This document shows positions 36,330-46,088 of a DNA stretch of 64,000 nucleotides, piece by piece. The DNA is from Halioglobus japonicus (lineage in GTDB: Bacteria > Pseudomonadota > Gammaproteobacteria > Pseudomonadales > Halieaceae). The stretch lies in assembly GCF_001983995.1 (NCBI RefSeq), contig NZ_CP019450.1, positions 1,798,001 through 1,862,000 on the forward strand, written 5' to 3'. The notes under the pieces were generated by a model. The model saw nothing but the letters and a program-made list of their open reading frames with translations. It made no database searches and was not told where the DNA came from. How positions within the stretch are numbered: the stretch's first letter is position 1; each line of letters begins with the position of its first letter. A program made the translations under genes and the position numbers.

Positions 36330-37583
36330 GTGAGTAACCCCGCAACGCCCTGGCGCGAGGCGATTTTTAATCGCCGCATGCTGATTTGTATCTTTACCGG
36401 CTTTGCCTCAGGCCTGCCGCTGTATGTACTGATTCAGCTGGTGCCGGCCTGGTTGCGCGAGGGGGGAGTGTCCCTCACCGAGATCGGCTTCTTCGCGCTC
36501 ATTCTTATGCCTTACAACTGGAAGTTCTTGTGGGCGCCATTCCTGGACCGCTGGGAATTGCCTCTGCTGGGGCGCCGTCGCGGCTGGTTACTGCTCTTTC
36601 AGCTCGGCCTACTGCTGTCGATCGGGCTACTTGGCTGGTTCCAGCCCGGTTCTCAGACCGCCACGATTGCATGGGCAGCGCTGATCGTCGCGTTTTTCGG
36701 AGCCAGCCAGGACGTTGTCATTGATGCTTATCGTCGCGAAATCCTGCCGGATGAGGAACTCGGGCTAGGTAACTCTATTCATGTTCAGGCCTACAGGCTG
36801 TCCGGCCTGATTCCGGGGTCGCTGTCACTGATTCTGGCCGACATTCTGCCCTGGGAGTCAGTATTCTGGATTACCGCCGGATTCATGCTGGCGGGCATTG
36901 GCATGACGTTGTGTGTTGCTGAACCTGAAACGGAGCGCCCTCCGGCGATGGGACTGTATGGCTCTGTGGTGGCGCCGTTTAAGGAGTATCTGCAGCGCAA
37001 GGGCTGGCAGGCTTTGTTGCTTATTCTGTGCTTTATGTTCCTGTATAAGCTCGGCGATAACATGGCGACGGCGTTATCCACCCCGTTTTATCTGGACCTC
37101 GGTTTCACCAAGACCGAAATAGGTCTTGTTGCCAAGAATGCGGCACTTTGGCCGGCGATCATCGGCGGACTGCTCGGTGGCGGGCTGATGATTAAGCTCG
37201 GTATTAATCGCGCCCTGTGGTTGTTCGGCGTCGTTCAGGTGGTCAGCATTCTGGGCTTCGCCGTGCTGGCGGCCAGCGGGGCCAAGCTCTGGTTGCTGGC
37301 ATTGGTGATTGGTTTTGAGTATCTGGGGGTCGGCCTGGGTACGGCGGCTTTTACTGCCTTTATTGCCCGGGAAACCTCCAAGATGTACGCAGCGACCCAG
37401 TTCGCCTTGTTTACCGCGCTGGCTGCATTGCCGCGCACGTTTGCTAATGCCAGTACCGGATGGATTGTCGAGCAGATCGGCTGGGTAGAATTTTTTGTGC
37501 TATGTGCCGTGCTGGCTCTGCCGGGCATGCTACTCCTGTTCTGGGTGGCCCCCTGGCGCAGCGATGAGAGTGTCAGATCGTGA
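36330..37583 (+). CDS. ampG: AmpG-like MFS permease
   Basis: A 417-residue major facilitator with about 12 membrane segments, starting at GTG 36330 after GGGAGGG. Motifs ALILMPYNWKFLWAPFLDRW, GASQDVVIDAYRREILP and NSIHVQAYRLSGLIPGSLSL match AmpG, the importer of anhydromuropeptides for cell-wall recycling. The stop overlaps the next sulfotransferase start, so it is translated with glycan-sulfation genes. Either it is ordinary AmpG placed here or it carries a related glycan fragment. The family call is firm; the substrate in this setting is not. Confidence 0.8.
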   Translation: MSNPATPWREAIFNRRMLICIFTGFASGLPLYVLIQLVPAWLREGGVSLTEIGFFALILMPYNWKFLWAPFLDRWELPLLGRRRGWLLLFQLGLLLSIGLLGWFQPGSQTATIAWAALIVAFFGASQDVVIDAYRREILPDEELGLGNSIHVQAYRLSGLIPGSLSLILADILPWESVFWITAGFMLAGIGMTLCVAEPETERPPAMGLYGSVVAPFKEYLQRKGWQALLLILCFMFLYKLGDNMATALSTPFYLDLGFTKTEIGLVAKNAALWPAIIGGLLGGGLMIKLGINRALWLFGVVQVVSILGFAVLAASGAKLWLLALVIGFEYLGVGLGTAAFTAFIARETSKMYAATQFALFTALAALPRTFANASTGWIVEQIGWVEFFVLCAVLALPGMLLLFWVAPWRSDESVRS

Positions 37584-38743
37584 AGCGTCTGGTGATTCAC
37601 GCCGGCATGGCTAAAACTGGTACCACGACCATTCAGGAATCCCTGGGCGAGATGGCCTCTGAGCTGCGCTCAGCCAATGTGGTTTACCCGGGCTGGCGGC
37701 CCTACAACCACTCATATGAACTGGCAGCCCTGTTTCGCCGTAACCCCAAGGTCGGGTTCTATTATCGCCAATTTGCCCCTCCGTCAGATGAGGCCTGGGA
37801 AGAAGAGCGAGAGCGATTGCTAGAACAATGGCGCGCGTTCTTTACCTCCTTCGACGAGGGTACGGCAATTGTCTCCGCAGAGGGGCTAGAGCAATTTTTT
37901 GTCGATGAGTTGCGTGCGTTTCTGGATTTCGCCGAACCGTTCTTCGACGAATGTGTCGCGGTTATCTATGTGCGTCATCCGCTGACGTCTATCAAGAGTC
38001 GTTGGGAGCAGGCAGTCAAGCAGCTCGATGCGCTGTCATCAGGCGAAGCGCTGTTGCAGGATTGCAAGCGCCGTACGCGTTTTGCCGCCGTGCGACGCTG
38101 GGCAAACGCGATTGGCGAGGACAGGCTGAAAGTGCGGGCATTTGACCCCGATCAGTTTGTGGGTGGCAACCCTGTCGATGATTTTTTACATTCGATCGAC
38201 CTGGGGTATCTGACGCTGCCAATAGCAACTGAGCGCGCCAGCAATACGTCGCTGGGTTTCAACGGCACTTCACTCTTATTGCAGCTTAACGGCCAGTACC
38301 CCCTCTATCTGGATGGGGTTTATAACCCGGAGCGGGGTATGGCCCAGCATCAGGAACTACTGCATCGCCTGATGCGGGAAATCGAAGATACGCCGTTATC
38401 CATCGATGTGAAGTTCAATGATGAAGAAGCGGCTGCAATCAATCACGAAATTGCACTGGTTAATCAGTTCTTGCCCGGTGATGCGCAGTTTGCACAGGTA
38501 CAGGCCAGTGATGGTGAATCGGATGTGCCTGAGCCGGACAAGGTTGCACCGCGCTATGTTGCCGCGCTGGTCAATGGCCTGCTGGGCTTGTTAGAGCGGG
38601 AAAAGGCCGACCGACAGCATCTTGCGCGAGAGGTGAAGCGGCTATCGACCGAGATGTTGGCACGGGAGGGTGAGCTTGCGGCCTTGCGTGAACTGTATCC
38701 GGAAGACGACGAGGTTGCAGCTAGTCCCAACGATAACGATTAA
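37580..38743 (+). CDS. Sulfotransferase-like protein
   Basis: A 387-residue protein starting at GTG 37580 (GTGA overlap with ampG). The PAPS loop is RLVIHAGMAKTGTTTIQESL and the second site is VIYVRHPLTSIKSRWEQA. The C-terminal 60 residues form a charged helix, probably a coiled coil (REKADRQHLAREVKRLSTEM). It resembles the first domain of the double sulfotransferase at 34342. Its end overlaps the convergent alkyltransferase-like gene by 23 bases. Confidence 0.8.
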   Translation: MKRLVIHAGMAKTGTTTIQESLGEMASELRSANVVYPGWRPYNHSYELAALFRRNPKVGFYYRQFAPPSDEAWEEERERLLEQWRAFFTSFDEGTAIVSAEGLEQFFVDELRAFLDFAEPFFDECVAVIYVRHPLTSIKSRWEQAVKQLDALSSGEALLQDCKRRTRFAAVRRWANAIGEDRLKVRAFDPDQFVGGNPVDDFLHSIDLGYLTLPIATERASNTSLGFNGTSLLLQLNGQYPLYLDGVYNPERGMAQHQELLHRLMREIEDTPLSIDVKFNDEEAAAINHEIALVNQFLPGDAQFAQVQASDGESDVPEPDKVAPRYVAALVNGLLGLLEREKADRQHLAREVKRLSTEMLAREGELAALRELYPEDDEVAASPNDND

Positions 38744-39047
38744 GATCGATAGATTTATTGGCCTTGAAGCCCACACCCTCTGCCTCCAGTCTTTCCCTTT
38801 GGGTATACTGCGATGCAGAACCTTCTGGAAGTGAAATGCGCCCCTGCGAGTTAACTACCCGGTGCCAAGGAATAAGGGTGTCCTCAGGGAGTCCCTTAAG
38901 CGCTCTGCCGACCCGCCGTGCGGCGCCTGGCAGTCCTGACTTGTGAGCCACATCGCCGTAGGTCGACACCTTGCCTTCGGGAATGAGTAATACGACCTGC
39001 CAGATGCGTTCATTGATATCAGTGTTCAACCGTGCGACCCGCACCAC
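38721..39047 (-). CDS. Alkyltransferase-like protein (Atl/YbaZ type)
   Basis: About 108 residues from GTG 39047 on the minus strand. It has the DNA-binding fold of O6-alkylguanine methyltransferases, with PEGKVSTYGDVAHKSGLPGAARRVGRAL, but the active-site PCHR is PWHRVV, so it cannot accept an alkyl group. Such proteins bind O6-alkylguanine and hand it to nucleotide-excision repair. A longer reading to ATG 39116 would overlap the divergent gene and adds no family sequence. A TTG start at the Leu before NTDINERIW is also possible. Confidence 0.82.
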   Translation of the reverse strand: MVRVARLNTDINERIWQVVLLIPEGKVSTYGDVAHKSGLPGAARRVGRALKGLPEDTLIPWHRVVNSQGRISLPEGSASQYTQRERLEAEGVGFKANKSIDLNRYRWD

Positions 39048-39097
39048 GAGAAAACAGATAATCCATGCACCATAAAATTCTCCGGATCGGCTCTGCA

Positions 39098-40117
39098 ATG
39101 TCTTCGACTCGATCAATCCTGCTGCTGTTGGCAGTGCTTTTTACATCCCACAATGCATTAGCTGATCGCATATATTTCACTGATGGAGAGTCTATCACCG
39201 GCGTTATGGTCGGCATAGATGACGGCAAAGTGAGTTGGACGTCGGCGATACTCGGCGATTTACAAATTGAACTTCGCCACGTGGATTTCATAGAGAGCGG
39301 CGACCACTTCGACCTCAAGCTGACAGGCGAGGAACTCCACAATTGCTGGATGTTCGTGAAGCTGGATGAGCAGCATTTGCATTGTGATGAGGGTGTGCGG
39401 CCCTTATTGGACTGGAAGCTCGTGGTGGGGGCAGGGGAAACGCTGATGGATCCTCAGCCACTGTTGCAGCAGAAGGGCTCGGTTGCGCTGGCGCTTGAGG
39501 ACTCATCTGGCAACAGCGATATCACCAAGTATGACGTCAATGCACGCAGTGAATTCCGGTTGTTGGACTCCCGTCATACCCTGGCGCTGCGCTATCAGGA
39601 CGAAAGCGCCGATGGAGAGAAAACCCGTGAGTCCTGGCTGGGCAGCTACCAGTACGACCAATTTTTCACCGACCAGTGGTTTGTCACCGGGAACGGATTT
39701 TATGAGACCGATGAATTCAGGGAGCTGGATGAACGTTATTCCGTTGGTATGGGGATGGGATATCAGTTCCTGGAAACCGTTTATTTTGATCTGCTTGGCA
39801 AGGGGACGGTGAACTACGTAAACGAGGATTTCGCCACCGGCGAATCCCGCAGCCGTCCGGCATTCCTGTGGAATCTGGACTTTGCCTGGCGTATCGATGG
39901 GGGCGGGGTAGAAATGTTCCACCGCCACGCCTTGCTGCAGTCTTTTGAAGAGGGTACGGATTACGAGGTGAATACCCTCACCGGCTTCAAGTATCCAATT
40001 AGCGGCCAGCTCAGCTCGGTGGTGCAATTGGAATACAACTACGACAATCTGCCTGCAGAAGAGGCTATCGAAAAGGTCGACCGCAAATGGTCTGTGGGCG
40101 TCAACTACGCGTTTTAG
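39098..40117 (+). CDS. DUF481 (YdiY-like) outer-membrane protein
   Basis: About 339 residues with a signal peptide (SILLLLAVLFTSHNALA) from ATG 39098; ATG 39065 is an alternative. The N-terminal 70 residues contain DRIYFTDGESITGVMVGIDDG, a small beta domain often found before DUF481. The remainder is a 12-strand-like beta-barrel with alternating aromatic strands and a C-terminal Phe (SVGVNYAF). Function is unknown; relatives respond to salt or pH stress. It stands divergent to the alkyltransferase-like gene. Confidence 0.75.
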   Translation: MSSTRSILLLLAVLFTSHNALADRIYFTDGESITGVMVGIDDGKVSWTSAILGDLQIELRHVDFIESGDHFDLKLTGEELHNCWMFVKLDEQHLHCDEGVRPLLDWKLVVGAGETLMDPQPLLQQKGSVALALEDSSGNSDITKYDVNARSEFRLLDSRHTLALRYQDESADGEKTRESWLGSYQYDQFFTDQWFVTGNGFYETDEFRELDERYSVGMGMGYQFLETVYFDLLGKGTVNYVNEDFATGESRSRPAFLWNLDFAWRIDGGGVEMFHRHALLQSFEEGTDYEVNTLTGFKYPISGQLSSVVQLEYNYDNLPAEEAIEKVDRKWSVGVNYAF

Positions 40118-40173
40118 AGACCTTGCAAATTCGTAGAGTGCCCCCATAGTTTCTCAGCGAGAGAGAGGACACA

Positions 40174-40599
40174 ATGCGACTATTTTTTCTGCTTCTGCCA
40201 TGGCTGGAGCTTTTCACATTAATACAGCTGGGGATTGAAACTTCCGCGCTCACGGCTATTTTTTACGTGCTCGCCACGCTGGTGCTTGGAATGGCTATTT
40301 TGCGCCGTCAGGGCATGCAATTGTTCCAGCAGCTGCGCGAAGCCCAGCAGGGGGCGGTCCTTGGTCCGCGGTTACTGGTGGATGATATGGCGATGGGCCT
40401 GGCGGGCATTCTGATTGCCGTTCCCGGCATATTGACCGATATTGCCGCCCTGGTGGTGATGATTGGCCCCTTGCGCCGGCGTGTGGCCCGTTTTTTTGGC
40501 GCTCCCGAGCCAGAACCCTACCGGCCCCAGTATGATCAGTCTGCCGACTCCGTTATCGAGGGGCAATTTCGCCGTGTCGATGACGATATGAGGCCATAA
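40174..40599 (+). CDS. fxsA: FxsA family membrane protein
   Basis: A 141-residue protein with about three membrane segments (LFFLLLPWLELFTLIQLG, FYVLATLVLGMAIL, MAMGLAGILIAVPGILTDIA) and the FxsA signature around RRQGMQLFQQL and PGILTD. FxsA suppresses F-exclusion of phage T7 in E. coli; its normal role is unclear. Placement directly before groES is conserved in many proteobacteria. Confidence 0.88.
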   Translation: MRLFFLLLPWLELFTLIQLGIETSALTAIFYVLATLVLGMAILRRQGMQLFQQLREAQQGAVLGPRLLVDDMAMGLAGILIAVPGILTDIAALVVMIGPLRRRVARFFGAPEPEPYRPQYDQSADSVIEGQFRRVDDDMRP

Positions 40600-40651
40600 G
40601 GTATTGAAAATAAGGGTATAAATTTACTTTCAGGCCTTTCTGTCCAGCCCC

Positions 40652-40679
40652 TTGACCCCGCCGTAACTCGCACTAGAAT
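40652..40679 (+). promoter_or_regulatory. Sigma-70 promoter of groESL
   Basis: TTGACC (40652-40657), a 16-base spacer and TAGAAT (40674-40679), the latter sharing its last base with the CIRCE operator. Confidence 0.65.
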
Positions 40680-40705
40680 TAGCACTCTCTTAAAAAGAGT
40701 GCTAA
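40679..40705 (+). promoter_or_regulatory. CIRCE element (HrcA operator)
   Basis: A perfect inverted repeat TTAGCACTC, nine spacer bases, GAGTGCTAA, identical to the CIRCE consensus. It overlaps the promoter start region, so HrcA would repress groESL and release it on heat stress. No hrcA gene is in the window. Confidence 0.95.
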
Positions 40706-40796
40706 CCGCCCCTTGAAATGCTCCGGGGCGGCCCCATGAACCTAGCAGCGCCCCGCTGAGGGCTCTCATAACATTGTCACTAGGAGAAACAGACAA

Positions 40797-41086
40797 ATGA
40801 GTATCCGTCCCCTGTACGACCGCGTGGTCGTTCGTCGCAACGCAGAGGAAGAAACCAGTGCAGGTGGCATTCTGCTGCCCGGTTCCGCCAAGGAAAAGCC
40901 CAATCAGGGCGAGATCGTTGCAGTTGGTGAAGGCAAGGTCCTGGATAACGGCGAAGTACGCCCCTGGCCGTAAAAATTGGCGATACCGTGGTCTTCGGCC
41001 AGTACGCCGGCAGCAACACCATCGAAATCGACGGTGAAGAACTGATCATCATGGGTGAGAGCGAGATCTTCGCTGTGGTCGAATAA
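40797..41086 (+). CDS. groES: Co-chaperonin GroES (frameshifted)
   Basis: ATG 40797 follows AGGAG. The protein reads [14 protein letters not shown], has the mobile loop [18 protein letters not shown], and after one restored C continues as [19 protein letters not shown] to a normal C-terminus, 96 residues in all. The break is at about 40960-40964, where CGCCCCTGG should be CGCCCCCTGG; as given, translation stops at a TAA inside the gene. GroES is essential, so an error in the sequence is likely. It caps the GroEL ring and is co-transcribed with it. Confidence 0.93.
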
Positions 41087-41133
41087 GACCCGCCCGAATA
41101 GAACACGACCAGATTAAGTTTTAAGGAATTTAG

Positions 41134-42783
<1,650 letters not shown>

Positions 42784-42805
42784 GCCCAGCCTCTCAGGCA
42801 AACCC

Positions 42806-42835
42806 AAAAAGCCCGGCCCAGTGCCGGGCTTTTTC
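42806..42835 (+). terminator. Rho-independent terminator of groESL
   Basis: AAAAAGCCCGGC and GCCGGGCTTTTT pair with a short loop 26 bases after the groEL stop and are followed by T residues. Confidence 0.92.
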
Positions 42836-42858
42836 GTTTTTTGGGGGGGACATTTTTT

Positions 42859-42983
42859 GGGGACAGACCACAATTGTTTGGGGATCGACCGCGCTGTAGG
42901 GGACAGACCACATTTATTTGGGGAGAGAACAAGGTACGACCCGGGGAGTGCGGTCGGTCCCCTAATAAATGTGGTCTGTCCCC
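42859..42983. repeat. GGGGACAGACC repeat cluster (REP-like)
   Basis: Three copies of one unit: GGGGACAGACCACA at 42859-42872, GGGGACAGACCACATTTATT at 42899-42918, and its exact 20-base reverse complement at 42964-42983. The last two could form a large hairpin. The same core occurs at 11596-11653. Such elements are spread by REP-associated tyrosine transposases in many gammaproteobacteria; none is encoded here, so the link is inferred. Confidence 0.8.
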
Positions 42984-43071
42984 GAATGCTGGCCCGGTTT
43001 TGGTGGCCTTTGCCGCCGGTTTGCACTACGGTATACGCCCTCAGAACAGAACAATCCCTCCAGAGGTATCC

Positions 43072-43773
43072 ATGTCACAAATCGTCACCTTCACCGAAGA
43101 AGAAAAGTACTGCCTGATCCAGATGGATGACGGCAAGGCCAATGCCATTTCATTTGTGATGCTCGAGCAGCTTGGTGCTGCGTTCGATCAGGCTGAAGCC
43201 GCGGGCAAGGTCGTTGTCCTTGCGGGGCGCGCTGGCAAGTTTTCGGCGGGCTTCGATCTCTCCGTTATGGGGCAGGGTGGCGATGCGATGATGGATCTCG
43301 TTACCCGTGGTGGCGATCTGGCCCGGCGTATGCTGACCTTCCCAACCCCGGTAGTGCTGGCCGTTACCGGCCATGCCCTGGCCATGGGTGCGATTATGCT
43401 GATGTCGGCCGATTACCGTATTGGAGCCTCAGGGCCCTTTAAGCTGGGTCTGAATGAGGTAGCTATCGGTATGACGCTGCCTTACTTCGGGGTAGAGATT
43501 GCCCGGGCCAAGCTTGCCCCGGCGCATTTTGATCGGGCCGTTAACTGTGGCGTATTGTACAACGCTGACGGTGGTGTAGCGGCGGGCTACGTGGATGAAG
43601 CCGTTGATGTGGACGGTGTGATGGCGCGTGCTGTTGCTGTGGCAGAACAGTTGTCTGGCATTAATATGGCTGCGCACAAGGCCACCAAGGAACGCGTTCG
43701 CGCGCCGCTGTTTGCCGCGCTTGAGCAGGCACAGCAGTTGGATGCGGAGAGCCTCAAGGCACTGATGGCCTGA
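43072..43773 (+). CDS. Crotonase-fold enoyl-CoA hydratase/isomerase family protein
   Basis: A 233-residue crotonase beginning at ATG 43072 behind AGAGG. The open frame extends upstream through the repeat cluster, but those residues have no family character. Oxyanion-hole blocks are GRAGKFSAGFDLSVM and TGHALAMGAIMLMSADYRIG. The usual catalytic Glu positions are not obvious (KLGLNEVAIGMTLPYFG holds one Glu), so the reaction is uncertain. It stands alone, ended by a terminator shared with sodB. Confidence 0.8.
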   Translation: MSQIVTFTEEEKYCLIQMDDGKANAISFVMLEQLGAAFDQAEAAGKVVVLAGRAGKFSAGFDLSVMGQGGDAMMDLVTRGGDLARRMLTFPTPVVLAVTGHALAMGAIMLMSADYRIGASGPFKLGLNEVAIGMTLPYFGVEIARAKLAPAHFDRAVNCGVLYNADGGVAAGYVDEAVDVDGVMARAVAVAEQLSGINMAAHKATKERVRAPLFAALEQAQQLDAESLKALMA

Positions 43774-43805
43774 GTATTTTCCCGCCAGGGGAAATCACTG
43801 ATTCA

Positions 43806-43845
43806 TAAAAAAGGCCCTGCACCGGGATCGGTGCAGGGCCTTTTC
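43806..43845. terminator. Bidirectional terminator between the crotonase gene and sodB
   Basis: AAAAAAGGCCCTGCACC and GGTGCAGGGCCTTTT form a long stem with A residues on one side and T residues on the other, serving the two convergent genes. Confidence 0.9.
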
Positions 43846-43865
43846 TGTTGTTTCGCGATGCGAAA

Positions 43866-44447
43866 TCAGGCGAAGTTCGCGTTGACGAATTCCCAGTTAA
43901 CCAGCGCCCAGAAGGCTGCCATGTACTTGGGGCGCGCATTGCGATAGTCGATGTAGTAGGCGTGCTCCCACAGATCGACTGTCAGCAGCGGTGTCACGCC
44001 TTCTTCAGTCAGCGGGGTAGCAGCATTGGAAGTGTTAACGATGGCCACGGAGCCGTCTGCATTTTTGACCAGCCAGGTCCAGGAAGAGCCGAAGTTGTTG
44101 ATGGCGCTTTCGGTGAAGGCTGTCTTGAACGCGTCGAAAGATCCGAAGGCTGCATCGATGGCTGCAGCGATATCGTCGGTGGCTTCGCCGCCGCCATTGG
44201 GGCTCAGGCAGTTCCAGTAAAAGCTGTGGTTCCAGATCTGGGCCGCGTTGTTGAAGACGCCGCCTTCAGAGGTTTTTACGACTTCTTCGAGAGTTTTGCC
44301 TTCCAGGCCATTGGCTGCGGCCAGGCCATTCAGTTTGTCGACGTAAGTCTGGTGGTGTTTGCCGTAGTGGAATTCCAGCGTCTCGGCGGAGATGTGGGGC
44401 TCGAGCGCATCTTTGGCGTAGGGCAGGGCAGGCAGTTCAAAGGCCAT
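43866..44447 (-). CDS. sodB: Superoxide dismutase (Fe type)
   Basis: A 193-residue SodB from ATG 44447, chosen because AFELPALPYAKDALEPHIS is the standard N-terminus and GAGGA lies upstream. Metal ligands are present in FHYGKHHQTYV, NHSFYWNCL and VDLWEHAYYIDY. The NNAAQIWNHSFYW and GSSWTWLV segments point to the iron-type enzyme. It removes cytoplasmic superoxide. A terminator-shaped hairpin lies in its leader. Confidence 0.95.
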   Translation of the reverse strand: MAFELPALPYAKDALEPHISAETLEFHYGKHHQTYVDKLNGLAAANGLEGKTLEEVVKTSEGGVFNNAAQIWNHSFYWNCLSPNGGGEATDDIAAAIDAAFGSFDAFKTAFTESAINNFGSSWTWLVKNADGSVAIVNTSNAATPLTEEGVTPLLTVDLWEHAYYIDYRNARPKYMAAFWALVNWEFVNANFA

Positions 44448-44493
44448 GAGCAGTGTCCTCAATGTCGGTAGTGGTGGATGTACAACAGGAAAA

Positions 44494-44512
44494 CCCCTAC
44501 GAAGCGTAGGGG
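44494..44512 (-). promoter_or_regulatory. Hairpin followed by T run in the sodB leader
   Basis: On the minus strand CCCCTACG, loop CTT and CGTAGGGG are followed by TTTT, 47 bases before the sodB start. The form is that of a small terminator or attenuator. No minus-strand promoter was clearly placed, so whether it lies in the sodB mRNA is unknown. Confidence 0.45.
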
Positions 44513-44548
44513 CTAGAAATCGCGCCTTTCGCGGCGCCGGCGCAAGTG

Positions 44549-44554
44549 TATAAT
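44549..44554 (+). promoter_or_regulatory. -10 element before the PuuD-like gene
   Basis: TATAAT preceded by AGTG lies 38 bases before ATG 44593. No clear -35 is seen. Confidence 0.45.
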
Positions 44555-44592
44555 CAACGGGCGACCACAACAATTAAAAAGGGGGGTATCGC

Positions 44593-45213
44593 ATGATTCT
44601 CGAGTTTATTTTCCGCTGGGCCCACGTGCTGTTTGGCATTACGTGGATCGGCCTGCTCTATTACTTCAACTTCGTACAGACAGAATACTTCAAGGAAGCC
44701 GAGGCAGACGCCAAGGCCGATGCCGTAAAGAAACTGGCTCCGCGCGCGTTGTGGTGGTTCCGTTGGGGCGCCATGTTCACGTTCCTTACCGGTCTGGTAC
44801 TGCTGCACCTGGTCGGTGCATCAACCAACCTCAAAGGTATGCCGGTGATCTGGATTGGCTCCCTGGCGGGTATCCTGATGTTCCTGAACGTATGGCTCAT
44901 CATCTGGCCTAACCAGCAGATTGTTATTGGCCTGAAAGAAGGCGACGGCCCTGCAGCGGCTGCGAAGGCTGGCCTGGCATCACGCACCAATACGCTGTTT
45001 TCTGGCCCCATGCTGTTCGGTATGCTCGGTTCCAAGCACCTGTACATTGCCGATATCAGCATGGCCGGTGTCGGCGCGTGCGCGGCGATTATTCTGGCGC
45101 TCGAAGCCAACGCCCTGTTCGGTAAAACTGGCCCGATGACCTCAGTGAAAGGTGTCATTCACTGCAGTGTCGCACTGACGGCTGTTATCTGGGCGTTGCT
45201 GGCTTTCCTGTAA
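44593..45213 (+). CDS. Urate hydroxylase PuuD-type membrane domain protein
   Basis: A 206-residue integral membrane protein with about five or six hydrophobic segments. It begins ILEFIFRWAHVLFGITWIGL and contains ALWWFRWGAMFTFLTGLVLL and MFLNVWLIIWPNQQIVIGL, which match the N-terminal domain of PuuD membrane urate oxidases. The cytochrome c domain that full PuuD carries is absent. No other purine genes are nearby, so urate oxidation is doubtful; the family is often found as a stand-alone protein of unknown role. Confidence 0.75.
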   Translation: MILEFIFRWAHVLFGITWIGLLYYFNFVQTEYFKEAEADAKADAVKKLAPRALWWFRWGAMFTFLTGLVLLHLVGASTNLKGMPVIWIGSLAGILMFLNVWLIIWPNQQIVIGLKEGDGPAAAAKAGLASRTNTLFSGPMLFGMLGSKHLYIADISMAGVGACAAIILALEANALFGKTGPMTSVKGVIHCSVALTAVIWALLAFL

Positions 45214-45230
45214 GCACCAGGCAGTTCCTG

Positions 45231-45255
45231 AGAAGCCCGTTCGCGGGCTTCTTTT
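45231..45255 (+). terminator. Rho-independent terminator after the PuuD-like gene
   Basis: AGAAGCCCG and CGGGCTTCTTTT pair around a TTCG loop 18 bases after the stop. Confidence 0.9.
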
Positions 45256-45336
45256 CGTTTGAATTTGCCGAAATTGTCGCTGGGGTGCCGGGCCTTGTTC
45301 CTGTAAGATAGCGTCCCAGTTCAGGAGAGGTGAGAT

Positions 45337-46086
45337 ATGCCCCAGATGACTGGTGAAAAGAAGTACAAGCGCATTCTGCTCAAGTTGAGCGGCGAGGCGC
45401 TGACCGGCAGTGAAGCTTTTGGCATTGACCCCAAAGTGCTCGACCAGATGGCGCTGGAAATCGGCCAGTTGGTTGGTATTGGTGTGCAGGTGGGCCTGGT
45501 AGTAGGTGGCGGTAATCTGTTCCGCGGCGCCGCGCTGCAGACAGCGGGTCTGGACCGGGTCACCGGTGACCATATGGGCATGCTGGCCACGGTGATGAAT
45601 GCACTGGCACTGCGCGACGCGCTGGAACGCTCCAACATCTCAACCCAGGTCATGTCTGCGATTCCCATGAGTGGCGTGGTAGATCACTATGATCGCCGCA
45701 AGGCCATTCGAGCGTTGAATAACGGTGATGTGGTTATTTTTTCAGCAGGCACCGGTAACCCCTTCTTTACCACAGATTCGTCGGCCTGCCTTAGAGGCAT
45801 CGAGGTCGATGCGGAGCTGGTGCTCAAGGCGACCAAGGTCGATGGCGTGTACTCGGCCGACCCCATGAAAGTGGCGGATGCCGTTAAGTATGATCGCCTC
45901 ACTTACGATGAGGTGCTGGACAAAAAACTTGAGGTGATGGACCTCACCGCAATTTGCCTGTGTCGGGATCACGATATGCCGGTGCGGGTATTCGAAATGG
46001 AGAAGCAGGGCGCCCTGCTCAATATCGTCCGCGGTGGCGATGACGGTACTTTGATTGAACAATCGGCGCCACAGGAGGAATCATAA
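45337..46086 (+). CDS. pyrH: Uridylate kinase
   Basis: A 249-residue UMP kinase of the amino-acid-kinase fold. [16 protein letters not shown] binds the phosphates, VGGGNLFRG and [18 protein letters not shown] follow, and [18 protein letters not shown] contacts UMP. It makes UDP for all pyrimidine nucleotides and sugars. In most gammaproteobacteria rpsB and tsf precede it; here a terminator and an unrelated gene do. RBS AGGAGAGG precedes ATG 45337. Confidence 0.96.
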   Translation: MPQMTGEKKYKRILLKLSGEALTGSEAFGIDPKVLDQMALEIGQLVGIGVQVGLVVGGGNLFRGAALQTAGLDRVTGDHMGMLATVMNALALRDALERSNISTQVMSAIPMSGVVDHYDRRKAIRALNNGDVVIFSAGTGNPFFTTDSSACLRGIEVDAELVLKATKVDGVYSADPMKVADAVKYDRLTYDEVLDKKLEVMDLTAICLCRDHDMPVRVFEMEKQGALLNIVRGGDDGTLIEQSAPQEES

Positions 46087-46088
46087 AC

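Noticed and set aside
42841..43071. In-frame upstream extension of the crotonase gene through the repeat cluster
   Set aside because: The extra residues are translated repeat sequence; ATG 43072 with AGAGG gives the normal family start.
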